DNA from: Streptomyces nigrescens
Lineage (GTDB): Bacteria; Actinomycetota; Actinomycetes; Streptomycetales; Streptomycetaceae
Length of the DNA stretch: 64,000 bases
Assembly: GCA_024349765.1 (NCBI GenBank)
Contig: AP026073.1
Coordinates: 3,720,001-3,784,000, forward strand
Reading direction: 5' to 3'
A model generated the notes under the pieces. It ran no database searches. It worked only from the letters and a program-made list of their open reading frames with translations, and was not told the origin of the DNA. Of the stretch, positions 52,417-60,795 are shown piece by piece (position 1 is the stretch's first letter; each line of letters begins with the position of its first letter). The translations under genes were made by a program, and so were the position numbers.

Positions 52417-53727
52417 TCAGCGCAGGAACCCTTCGTAGTTGCGCTGCTGGAGCTGACTCTCGATCTGTTTCACGGTGTCCAATCCGACGCTCACGATGAT
52501 GAGGATGCTCGTGCCGCCGAACGGGAAATTGCTGCCGTTGAACAGCACCAGTGCCGCTGTGGGCACAAGGGCGATCAGCCCCAGGTAGAGCGCTCCTGGC
52601 CAGGTGATGCGGTTGAGCACGTAGCTCAGGTAGTCAGCCGTGGGCCGGCCGGCCCGGATGCCGGGGATGAACCCGCCATGCTTCTTCATGTTGTCGGCAA
52701 TTTCTTTGGGGGTGAAGGAGATGGCGACGTAGAAGAACGCGAAGAAAACGATCAGCAGGAAGTAAAGTATGAGATGGATCGGTTGGTCGCCTCTGGCGAC
52801 ATTGGTGGCGATCCACTGGGACCATTCCGATGCCGAGTTACCGCCGAAATCGATCAGACTGGGGATGGAGAGCACTGATGAGGCGAAGATGACGGGAATG
52901 ACACCCGCCTGGTTCACCTTCAGCGGGATGTAGGTCGAAGTGCCGCCGTAGGAACGGCGGCCGATCATTCGTTTTGCGTACTGGACCGGGATCCGGCGCT
53001 GCGCCTGCTCGACGAAGACCACGAGGCAAACCATGCAGAGGCCGACCGCGATCACGATGGCGAACTCGCCCCAGCCGCCCAGGATTTTACCCGACTTCTT
53101 GATCCCCCACAGGTTGGCCGGGAAGCTGGCGGCGAGTGAGGTGAACATCAGGATTGACATGCCGTTGCCGATGCCGCGGTCGGTGATCAGCTCTCCGATC
53201 CACATCACCACGGCGGTGCCGGCGGTCATGGTGATGACCATGACGGAGGTCTGGAAGATCGAGGTGTCCGGGACGATCTGGGCGCGGACCGGGCAGGTGG
53301 GGAAGAGCCCACCGCTTTGGGCTTTGGCCACCAGGGCGGCGCCCTGCAGCACCGCGAGGCCCAGCGTCAGGTACCGGGTGTACTGGGTGATCTTCGCGGT
53401 GCCCGCCTGGCCCTCCTTCTTCAGCGCCTCCAGACGGGGAATGACCACCGTCAGCAGTTGAAGGATGATGCTGGCCGTGATGTACGGCGTGATCCCCAGG
53501 GCGAAGATGGTGAGCTCCAGTAGCGCACCACCGCTGAACGTGTTGATCAGGCCGAAGAGGCCGCCGTTTCCGTCACCGTGCTCGATGCACCGTGTAACGC
53601 TTCGATAATCCACCCCAGGGACCGGAACGTTCTGCCCCAACCGATAGAGAAGCAAGATTCCCAACGTGAAGAGTATCTTTTTGCGAAGGTCGGGCGTTTT
53701 GAAGACCCTGACGAATACGGTAGGCAC
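52417..53727 (-). CDS. secY: SecY preprotein translocase channel, second copy outside the ribosomal operon
   Basis: The 436-residue protein is full-length SecY: FKTPDLRKKILFTLGILLLY, plug region GLFGLINTFSGGALLELTIF, ITPYITASIILQLLTVVIP, FVEQAQRRIPVQYAKRMIG, YGGTSTYIPLKVNQAG, GGFIPGIRAGRPTADYLSY and the C-terminus QIESQLQQRNYEGFLR. All ten membrane segments and the cytoplasmic loops that bind SecA and ribosomes are kept. Streptomyces normally has secY between rplO and adk; here neighbours are DUF2625 and a SigE-type operon, so this is probably an extra copy. GTG start, AAGGA about 10 bp upstream. Confidence 0.92.
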   Translation of the reverse strand: MPTVFVRVFKTPDLRKKILFTLGILLLYRLGQNVPVPGVDYRSVTRCIEHGDGNGGLFGLINTFSGGALLELTIFALGITPYITASIILQLLTVVIPRLEALKKEGQAGTAKITQYTRYLTLGLAVLQGAALVAKAQSGGLFPTCPVRAQIVPDTSIFQTSVMVITMTAGTAVVMWIGELITDRGIGNGMSILMFTSLAASFPANLWGIKKSGKILGGWGEFAIVIAVGLCMVCLVVFVEQAQRRIPVQYAKRMIGRRSYGGTSTYIPLKVNQAGVIPVIFASSVLSIPSLIDFGGNSASEWSQWIATNVARGDQPIHLILYFLLIVFFAFFYVAISFTPKEIADNMKKHGGFIPGIRAGRPTADYLSYVLNRITWPGALYLGLIALVPTAALVLFNGSNFPFGGTSILIIVSVGLDTVKQIESQLQQRNYEGFLR

Positions 53728-53741
53728 TTTTCAAATCGTCC

Positions 53742-53942
53742 TTAGTCTCGCAAGTTGATAGGCAATTGCACTGATTCCCGGCCGTCCTTGCCCACCGCGT
53801 CGCTGCCACTCGGTGGTCGGACCACCCGTTGATGACGGCTAGCCGGGGTGCGGTCATTCGGTGTCGGAAGCGATCGGTCACGTAAGGCGCATGGGAAAAA
53901 ATTCGGGTCGAGCAGGGTTGTCTGCGCGGGCTGATCACCCAT
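53742..53942 (-). CDS. possible 66-codon leader ORF before secY
   Basis: An ATG at 53942 opens a frame (MGDQPAQTTLLDPNFFPCAL ... VQLPINLRD) that ends 14 bp before the secY start, its stop TAA leading directly into the AAGGA ribosome site. No family is known. It may be an upstream gene or simply an untranslated leader. Confidence 0.3.
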   Translation of the reverse strand: MGDQPAQTTLLDPNFFPCALRDRSLPTPNDRTPASRHQRVVRPPSGSDAVGKDGRESVQLPINLRD

Positions 53943-54594
53943 GACTTCTGCCGCTCTGGACGCGCCGAAATATCCCCGTTACAGACAGCTATCGTGACTG
54001 GCCAGGAGCAGGTTGCTCAGTGCAGTCAGGACTGACGTGCAGTCGTGGAGCTCACGGCGCTGGGCGCGCCTTTGGTAGCGCCGTCGCATGGCGATCTGTC
54101 GGTCGCGCCTTCGTCAGCGGGACCATCTCAGTGGCTGGCTGCCTGTGAGTTGAACGGCTCCGCGCGATCGCGGTGGGGCCAACAGGCACCGTGGCAGCGT
54201 CGCTGTTGCTGATGTGCAGATTCTGGTGATCGTGTTCCGTCAGATAGTTGCTGCCGTAGGTCCCAGCATGTGGATGTCGACGGCAAGTTGGTGCGGGGAG
54301 TGACCTGCCCGCTCAGCCCGGGTGGCCTGGTCACGGCGTGGGCAACCGAAGCGACGGGTACGCGGGTATCACCGATGCGGCTCGTGGATCTGCGGAGAGT
54401 ACTTACGGCACTTCCGCGTACTGACGGCACTCCCGCTCCCTCTCCTCCATCCCGGGCGCGCGCTGTCAGTTTGGCGTCAGGCTGCTCCGCCAGCGGGTCG
54501 ATGCCCGCCGCGCCAAGATCCCCGGCGCCTTGGTCCCGGTATTCCTGCCACAAGCATCCGCTCCTCAACTGTCATGGCCCGAACCCTGGCAGCG
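53943..54594. other. gene-free stretch upstream of secY
   Basis: 652 bp without a recognisable gene on either strand. GC is a little lower near 54000-54260. It separates the SigE operon from secY and may contain the secY promoter. Confidence 0.4.
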
Positions 54595-54990
54595 CTACTT
54601 GGTCGTTGAGGTGTGGGTCGGGATCGGGGTTGGCGCTGTCGTGCAGGTGCGGGTGGGGATCGGGACCGGCACGGTCGTTGAGGTGTGGGTCGGAATCGGG
54701 ACCGGCACGGTCGTGCAGGTGCGGGTCGGGAGGGGAACCGGCGAGGTCGTGGAGGTGGGTTGGTGATGAGGAACGGTGGGCCCGCCTTGAGCGGAAGCGC
54801 TCGGCAGGACTTCCAGACCGACGCCGAGCCCGGCGATCGTCAGCGCCGAGCCGGTGGCCATCCAGACCGTCCGAGCACGTCGACGGGCACGGACGCCCGC
54901 TTGCAGCCGCTGCCGGTGCTGGTCCTCAAAGGGGGTGTTTGCCTGGGTGTCGCGCATCATCCGCGCGAGTTCGTGTTCGAAGTCTTCCAT
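54595..54990 (-). CDS. membrane protein with Pro/Thr repeat tail, partner of SigE-type factor
   Basis: The 131-residue protein begins MEDFEHELARMMRDTQANTP, has a basic stretch (RHRQRLQAGVRARRRART region), one membrane helix (WMATGSALTIAGLGVGLEVL) and a tail of four 12-residue repeats alternating PTRTCTTVPVPI and PTHTSTTVPVPI. SigE-type sigma genes are usually followed by such a membrane protein, thought to act as anti-sigma. The gene overlaps the sigma gene end by the GTGA/ATGA region; AAAGGAG precedes ATG 54990. Confidence 0.78.
   Translation of the reverse strand: MEDFEHELARMMRDTQANTPFEDQHRQRLQAGVRARRRARTVWMATGSALTIAGLGVGLEVLPSASAQGGPTVPHHQPTSTTSPVPLPTRTCTTVPVPIPTHTSTTVPVPIPTRTCTTAPTPIPTHTSTTK
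54603..54746. repeat. four 36-bp in-frame repeats in the anti-sigma-like gene
   Basis: Units at 54603, 54639, 54675 and 54711 alternate two forms (72-bp higher order). They encode the PTRTCTT/PTHTSTT repeats at the extracytoplasmic C-terminus; a stop follows right after the last partial unit. Confidence 0.85.
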
Positions 54991-55001
54991 GATGTCTCCT
55001 T

Positions 55002-55508
55002 TCACTGCACCGGCTCGATGGCGTCACCGAGGAACTGCCGCAACCGCGTTACGCCCCGTGACGTGAGGGACCTGGCGGTGCCCACCGGACACCCCAGCGC
55101 CTCGGCGACCTGCACCTCGGACAGGTCCTGGTAGTAGCGCAGCACCACCGCGGCGCGCTGCCGCACCGGCAGCATTGCCAGCGCGGCCTCCAACCGTGTC
55201 CGTTCCTCCACGGCAGCGGCCACATCGCCGACCTCGGGAAGCTCCGGCAACCGTTCCACCGGACGCTCGCCCCACCAGCGACGTCGCGCCGAGCGAGCCG
55301 CCGCACGTGCCAGCACCCGGCGCACATACGCCTCCGGCGCCTGCTCGGCCACCCTCGGCCACGCAAACCACAGCTTGACCAGCGCCTCCTGTAGCAGGTC
55401 CTCGGCCCGATGCCGATCTCCACCGGTGAGCAGATGCGCCAGGTGAAGCAGTGCCGACCAACGAGCCGTGACGAACCGGTCGAACGCATCGGCCCGCAAC
55501 TGCCTCAT
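55002..55508 (-). CDS. SigE-type ECF sigma factor (ECF SigE family)
   Basis: The 168-residue protein has FVTARWSALLHLAHLLTGGD, region 2 HRAEDLLQEALVKLWFAWPR, and region 4 ALAMLPVRQRAAVVLRYYQD plus EVQVAEALGCPVGTARSLTS. This is the SigE family widely duplicated in Streptomyces. The C-terminal VTRLRQFLGD is typical. First gene of the operon with the repeat-tailed membrane protein. Confidence 0.93.
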   Translation of the reverse strand: MRQLRADAFDRFVTARWSALLHLAHLLTGGDRHRAEDLLQEALVKLWFAWPRVAEQAPEAYVRRVLARAAARSARRRWWGERPVERLPELPEVGDVAAAVEERTRLEAALAMLPVRQRAAVVLRYYQDLSEVQVAEALGCPVGTARSLTSRGVTRLRQFLGDAIEPVQ

Positions 55509-55975
55509 CAACGCTGTCCCTCGCCTCGATCACTTGCCTACACCCCTACAAAGGCACTGACCCACGTCCCGCTATGCAGTCCCCGGACGTGAGCTGCCTC
55601 ACACGGCCACCTCGGTCCCGTGCTCAAGCTCGCACGCCGAGGCGCACATCCCATGCGCGTCCACTCTCATCTCCCGCCGCCTGTCCCGACCTCACCGGCA
55701 GACGCCCCAGCTACGGGGGCCGGCCAATTCGGAAGCGCCGCCGGGCCGTTGGTGCCTGTCCGGCAGCGACGCACCAGGAACCCGGCCATTGCCGCTGAAC
55801 GATCGTGCGTGTCTGCGGGGGCCTTGTTCGTGCTGCACACGGGGACCCAGGGGAACATTCGTCCAATCCACCGGCTCGTACCGGCGGAGATCCTGGGCCC
55901 ATGACTGTTTCTGACGGCGATCCATACGCGAGGCGCTCCACGCCGTACGGGTCGGCCGAGAAAAGGAGGGGTGCC
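55509..55975. other. divergent promoter gap
   Basis: 467 bp between the SigE-type gene and the FAD monooxygenase; no supported gene or strong repeat. Confidence 0.4.
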
Positions 55976-57241
55976 ATGCGGATTCTCGTCTCCGGCGCCG
56001 GCGTCGCCGGTCCGGTGCTGGCCTACTGGCTCACCAGGCACGGCTTCTCCGTCACCGTCGTCGAGCGCGCGCCGGCTCTGCGCAGGACTGGCGGTCACGC
56101 GGTCGACCTGTTTCGGCCGGCCATGAACATCTCGGAGAAGATGGGCGTGCTCCCGCGTATCGAGGAGCGGGCCACCGGCACACACCGAATGACCGTCTAC
56201 CGGGAGGGCTCACGGCGTCCCGTCCGGGCGGACCTCTCCAAGATTTTCAGCGCCACCTCCGACCGGCACGTCGAGATCATGCGCGACGACCTGAGCGAGA
56301 TCTACCACGACGCCGCACACGACGACGTCGAGTACGTCTTCGGCGACTCGATCACCGCGATCTCGCCCGACGGCGAGGTGCGGTTCGAAAACGCCGCGCC
56401 GCGCCGCTTCGACCTGGTCGTCGGGGCGGACGGGCTGCACTCCAACGTGCGTCGCCTCGTCTTCGGCGAGGACTCCCGCCTCAACGCCTTCATCGGGGCC
56501 TACTTCGGGGTGCTGACCCTGCCCAACAGCTCCGACCTCGACGGCGAGCTCCTCATGCACGTCGGCGTCGGCCGCACTGCCGGCATGTACGGCGCGCGGC
56601 ACCTCGGCGAGGCGCGGGCGTTGTTCCTGTTCCGCAGCGAGCGCGAGATCGACTACCACCACCGTGACGGGCCCCGGCACAAGGAGCTGCTGCGCGGTGC
56701 CTTCGCCGGCATGCACGCCCGGGTGGACCGCTGGCTGGACGAGCTCGACCGCACCCCGGCGTTCTACTTCGACTCGATCACCCAGCTCCGCATGGACACC
56801 TGGTCGCGGGGGAGGGTGACGCTCGTCGGCGACGCGGGCTACTGCCCCGGTCCGGCCGTCGGCGGCAGCACCAGCCTGGCCGTCGTCGGCGCGTACGTCC
56901 TCGCCGGAGAGCTGGCACGGGCGGGCGGCGACCACGAGCGCGCCTTCCCCGCCTATGAGCGGGTGATGGCGGAGCACGTACGCGGCAGCCGCGCGGTCGC
57001 GCTGAGCGCGGCGAAGACCCTGATCCCCACGTCCCGCCTCGGCGTGTGGGGACTGGCCCAGGGCGCCCGCCTGATCTCCGCCCTGCCCGCGGGCCCCAGC
57101 CGCGCCCTCGTTCGCCTCACCACCAAGAGCGCACGTCTCCACAACTCCGTGACCATCGACGACTACCCGCCGTCGCCTGGCACATCAGGAGGTCGGGGCG
57201 GCCTCGCGGCCGACCACGGAGGCGGCCTCGGGGTGGAGTGA
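55976..57241 (+). CDS. FAD-dependent aromatic monooxygenase (PHBH fold)
   Basis: The 421-residue protein has the dinucleotide motif RILVSGAGVAGPVLAYWL, ERAPALRRTGGHAVDLF, the DG motif FDLVVGADGLHSNVRRL and the FAD GD motif VTLVGDAGYCPGPAVGGS. This is the pattern of TetX/PHBH-type hydroxylases acting on aromatic or polyketide substrates. A perfect AAAAGGAGG lies before ATG 55976. No polyketide or shikimate gene is next to it, so the substrate is unknown. Confidence 0.93.
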   Translation: MRILVSGAGVAGPVLAYWLTRHGFSVTVVERAPALRRTGGHAVDLFRPAMNISEKMGVLPRIEERATGTHRMTVYREGSRRPVRADLSKIFSATSDRHVEIMRDDLSEIYHDAAHDDVEYVFGDSITAISPDGEVRFENAAPRRFDLVVGADGLHSNVRRLVFGEDSRLNAFIGAYFGVLTLPNSSDLDGELLMHVGVGRTAGMYGARHLGEARALFLFRSEREIDYHHRDGPRHKELLRGAFAGMHARVDRWLDELDRTPAFYFDSITQLRMDTWSRGRVTLVGDAGYCPGPAVGGSTSLAVVGAYVLAGELARAGGDHERAFPAYERVMAEHVRGSRAVALSAAKTLIPTSRLGVWGLAQGARLISALPAGPSRALVRLTTKSARLHNSVTIDDYPPSPGTSGGRGGLAADHGGGLGVE

Positions 57242-57305
57242 GGAGTGCATGTCCTGTGAAGTAGCCGATTGCCAGCCACCCCAGGCGACTGCTTCCAGTT
57301 CGACG

Positions 57306-57944
57306 TCATCCGAGCAGGACATGCCCGGCAACCCGGGGACCTGAGTCCAGATGAGCCGCGATGCGCGCGATCGTTCGGGCATTGTCCTCGAATAGATGTG
57401 CCTGCATGCCCGCTGCTTGGGCGGCCTCGACGTTGGCTGCGACGTCGTCGATGAAGAGACAGCTTTCCGGCTGCGCCTCCAGGCTGGCGCATGCGGCCTC
57501 GAAGGCGCGTGGGTCCGGCTTCTCGATGCCGATCTCGTGCGAGTAGACGATCTGCTCGACCAGTTCGTCGAAGTGGTACAGCGCCGTCTCCCTCTCCCGG
57601 GCACCGACGAAGCTGTTGCTCAGGATGCCCAGCCTGCAGTTTCCCCGTAGCCCTCGGACATAAGCGATGAGTTCCTCGTTCGGCGTCCCCAGGTATTCCG
57701 TCCAGAGATCAGCCATGAAGGCTCCGACCTGGGGCGCGTCGAGCCCCAAGCGTGCTGCCACCTGCTCGTGCACCTCTCGTTCGCTGATGCTCCCGACGCG
57801 TCCGGCTTGCCACACGTCGCGCATCCGCTCATGCACTGTGCCCGGCGGCAGCTCCAGCCGCTCCTCCCACCGTTGCACCCACCCTGTTTCCGGCGTGATC
57901 TCCAGCACGCCACCGATATCGAGAATGACGCAGGTCGCGGTCAC
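57306..57944 (-). CDS. HAD superfamily hydrolase
   Basis: The 212-residue protein has motif I TCVILDIGGVLEI (Asp nucleophile; second Asp replaced by Gly), motif II GILSNSFVGA, Lys in GIEKPDPRAFEAA and acidic motif CLFIDDVAANVEAA. YihX- or haloacid dehalogenase-like; substrate unknown. Start GTG 57944 with GGGGGAG 6 bp upstream is preferred to the longer frame. Confidence 0.88.
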   Translation of the reverse strand: MTATCVILDIGGVLEITPETGWVQRWEERLELPPGTVHERMRDVWQAGRVGSISEREVHEQVAARLGLDAPQVGAFMADLWTEYLGTPNEELIAYVRGLRGNCRLGILSNSFVGARERETALYHFDELVEQIVYSHEIGIEKPDPRAFEAACASLEAQPESCLFIDDVAANVEAAQAAGMQAHLFEDNARTIARIAAHLDSGPRVAGHVLLG

Positions 57945-58486
57945 GAAAACTCCCCCTCTTCGTCCTGCCTGGCCGGCGAGCGCACACCGCCGGCCGCTCG
58001 GTGATCCGTGGCGACACTGTTGTCCTTCCCCCTGGGGCAAGGTCAAGTGATCTTGGGGCCGTGTGACGGCCCTGTCGTGAGCTGTCGACGCGACTCGGTC
58101 GCATCAGCAGGTGTCTTCAAGACTCGTGACGATTCGAGGAGTTCTGGTCCGGATGCTGATGTCATCACTGGTCGACGAAGGCGGAACATGACGCCCAACA
58201 CGATCCCGCGGTGCTCCGGCGACCGACATCATCCGGTCAGGCGGGCCAGAGCGAGCTGTCGCTGGAATATGTCACCGGAGTCGATCACCCACTGGTACCG
58301 GCGCCGCGCCTCGGCCACGTACCGGCGGCCCTTGGCGTCGCCGCCCAGCATCATCGCCCCCATCGCGGCCGTACGCCGACCTAGGCCTAGGGAACCTACG
58401 ACCGCTCGAAGCTGGCGCAGATGTGCTTGGCTGTGAAATCGATCGTCGCCTGTGGTCGCCCATCCGAGGGGCGGGACGGTGTCGGC
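57945..58486. other. gene-free stretch, possible gene debris
   Basis: 542 bp. Reverse strand 58360-58235 contains a coding-like run (LGGDAKGRRYVAEARRRYQW then VIDSGDIFQRQL) ending in a stop, without a known family or clear start; CTAGGCCTAG palindrome at about 58381-58390. Confidence 0.35.
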
Positions 58487-59218
58487 CTACCCCCACGTCC
58501 AACCTGACTCCCGCAGGGCGCTGGCGCGTTGCACGAGTGCGTCGATCCGGGTGGCGGCTTCGGTCGGTTCCCAGTAGTGATGGGATGCGGTCGTCTGGTG
58601 GGGATGCTTGCGGTAAAGGACGCTCGGCTCTGCTATGAACTCACCGGGTGCCACGGCCTCCGCGGCCAGGAGCAGAGCCACTGTCTCGGCTCCGGACAGT
58701 GCCTGCCAGCCGCCGAGCGCCATCACCAGGGGACGGTGTGCGGCGAATGTGGTCGCCTGAACGGACAGACGCTGCTCCAGCACCTCGTGATAGAAGCGGG
58801 CGGGCTCCACGGGGCCACCCGGAGGGTCGCACGGACCTGGTGCCGTGCTCCCGTCCTTGTGGAGGTCGATGCATGCGGACACGCACCACGGCACGCGTTC
58901 CAGGGTCTCGATGTCCCGCTCCAGCGCACCCGGCAGTAGTACGTCATCTGCGTCCAACGTCCGGATCAGGTCTCCCGTGGAGCGCGCAAGGGCATGGGTA
59001 CGTGTCACCGCGATGCGCGCCCGCATCCCTGTCCTGTAGGTGATCCTCGGGTCACTGGGCAGGCTGTTCGCAGGGATACCCGAGGTGCCGTCCTCTTGCA
59101 CGCACCACTCCCATTGCCAGTCATCCGGAAGCTTTTGTTCGCGCAGGGACTCGTAGGTGTCACCGATGAAGTGGTGGCCGCCGTCGTGTACGGCGGTGAT
59201 GACGCTGATGGTTCGCAT
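58487..59218 (-). CDS. family 2 glycosyltransferase
   Basis: The 243-residue GT-A protein begins MRTISVITAVHDGGHHFIGD and has EDGTSGI, GDLIRTLDADDVLLPGAL with the DxD metal site and a C-terminal tryptophan-rich end. It resembles small cytosolic glycosyltransferases that use nucleotide sugars. No membrane helix, and no polysaccharide genes nearby, so the acceptor is unknown. Confidence 0.9.
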   Translation of the reverse strand: MRTISVITAVHDGGHHFIGDTYESLREQKLPDDWQWEWCVQEDGTSGIPANSLPSDPRITYRTGMRARIAVTRTHALARSTGDLIRTLDADDVLLPGALERDIETLERVPWCVSACIDLHKDGSTAPGPCDPPGGPVEPARFYHEVLEQRLSVQATTFAAHRPLVMALGGWQALSGAETVALLLAAEAVAPGEFIAEPSVLYRKHPHQTTASHHYWEPTEAATRIDALVQRASALRESGWTWG

Positions 59219-59891
59219 GCCATGAGTCCTGTCGGAGAGGAATGAGCCCGTCCGTGATCATGACATGAACTCATGGCCATGGCCTCACACTTGGTGCCTT
59301 GCGAGCCGCCCGCACCGCGGCCCGCCCGCCCCTGTCACGCTGGGAGCCTGAGGTCCCGCCCAAGGGCCACCTCGACCAAGGGCGGCGATCGTTGCCCTTC
59401 GTCGAGACTGCAGCCGTCAGCGCCACTACATAGGCAACCGCCGCTCCGACGAGGTCCTCTGCCTCCTCGAAGCCGGCCATGCCCACGGAGCTGAAGCCCG
59501 CCGCTTCTTCGACGAACTCGCCGTCGTCGCGTATCTCCTGGCCGACTACGGCCGGCGCTCCGGAGAACCCCGACCTGCCCCACCGCGGGCGGTTCCTCGT
59601 CCTGTCCTGCTCATGAAGCGCAGCCTCCCGGCAGGAACTCAAGGCAAGGGCGGGGCGCTTGGTGGTGATCACGCCACCGCCCGCAGCGCCTGTTGCTGAC
59701 CGGACGAGTCCGACGTATCGAAGGTGCCGAGGGCCATAACGAACGCTTCTGGATGCCAGAAGATCAAGATCTTGGACTTATGGCGGATACCCCGCCACCC
59801 TCGAATTCATCGAGATGCCGCCAAACCCCTCGCTGGTGGCAGCCCCGGCACCCTGACGCCCCCAAGGGCCAACGCACTGGAGTCGACGAAC
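59219..59891. other. gene-free stretch with a coding-like fragment
   Basis: 673 bp. A forward frame at about 59424-59570 reads HYIGNRRSDEVLCLLEAGHA, then RRFFDELAVVAYLLADYGRR, which looks like a real protein segment, but it has no start, is short and I do not know the family. Probably gene debris. Confidence 0.35.
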
Positions 59892-60413
59892 ATGCGCATC
59901 AGAATCGTCCACGGAATTGCCCTGCTCTCCACCGGCCTCCTCGCCGGCGCGTTCGGCTACGGCGCGGCCAATCTCGTCCCCACCTTCCATGCCGTACCGC
60001 TCGGCATGCGACTGTCGTTCCATGCCGAACTGATGAAGATGAACGGCATCACCATGCAGGCGGCGATGGGCACGGCGTTCCTCAGTTCCCTGACCCTCGC
60101 CGTCCTGGCAGGCGGCCGCTTCCGTCTGACCGCGGGTGCGGCAAGTCTGCTGACCCTCGCTTCCTTCCTGATAACCCGGTTCGGCAATGTGCCGATCAAC
60201 GGACAGATCAAGCGATGGGCGGTTACCTCAGCCCCGGCCGAGCACGCGGAGATCCTGGGGCGCTGGGAGTTGTTCAACACCATGCGCACGCTCACCGCGC
60301 TCGCAGCCTTCGGCCTGCTGATCGTCCTGGCCGTCCGCGGGCTGCGTACGGTCACCTGCCCCGCACATGATCGGGCGGAAAGCCCGGCACTCCCCTCTGA
60401 AACTGTTGCCTGA
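59892..60413 (+). CDS. DUF1772 family membrane protein
   Basis: The 173-residue protein has four hydrophobic segments (IVHGIALLSTGLLAGAFGYG; MQAAMGTAFLSSLTLAVLAG; LTAGAASLLTLASFLITRFG; MRTLTALAAFGLLIVLAV) and the DUF1772 feature RFGNVPINGQIKRWAV. The family includes anthrone oxygenase-like proteins, although many members are uncharacterised. Start ATG 59892 has GGAG about 10 bp upstream. Confidence 0.88.
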   Translation: MRIRIVHGIALLSTGLLAGAFGYGAANLVPTFHAVPLGMRLSFHAELMKMNGITMQAAMGTAFLSSLTLAVLAGGRFRLTAGAASLLTLASFLITRFGNVPINGQIKRWAVTSAPAEHAEILGRWELFNTMRTLTALAAFGLLIVLAVRGLRTVTCPAHDRAESPALPSETVA

Positions 60414-60439
60414 GCCGGTCGGCTTCGTCCTCCAAGCAC

Positions 60440-60795
60440 GGTGCGGTTGGCCGAAGCTGGCCTGTGGGATGGGGAGTTGGAGTCGGCTCACGGCCGTGTG
60501 GCGGGCCGGTTCTCTCGGGTGGATCTGCGGTGCGGATGCGGGACTACGTGTGAGGCCTGCTGGCTCCGGTGGAGCGGAAGAACCGCCGACAGCTGGCCGA
60601 GTATGCAGGTCACCGCGGACCGGCCGGCTTCCAACATCTGCTGAACGGTGCCTCCTGAACGCTGACGCAGTCCGGGACAACCTGCAGCAGTACGTGGCCG
60701 AGCGGTTCGGCACCCCGGACGGGGGTCCCATCGTCGACGACGCCGGTTTCCTGAGGAAGGGCACCGTCTCTGCCGGCGTGCAGCGGCAGTACTAG
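60440..60795 (+). pseudogene. IS701 family transposase N-terminal remnant
   Basis: Three frames in turn read ELESAHGRVAGRFSRVDLR, then RGLLAPVERKNRRQLAEYAG and GPAGFQHLLNGA, then NADAVRDNLQQYVAERF and VDDAGFLRKGTVSAGVQRQY before TAG. These are consecutive blocks of an IS701-type transposase N-terminal domain. Frameshifts occur near 60545 and 60655 and the catalytic remainder is absent. No terminal inverted repeats were found. Confidence 0.7.

Noticed and set aside
53943-54594. tRNA or structured RNA upstream of secY
   Set aside because: No T-loop GGTTCGA-type motif or cloverleaf pairing was found.
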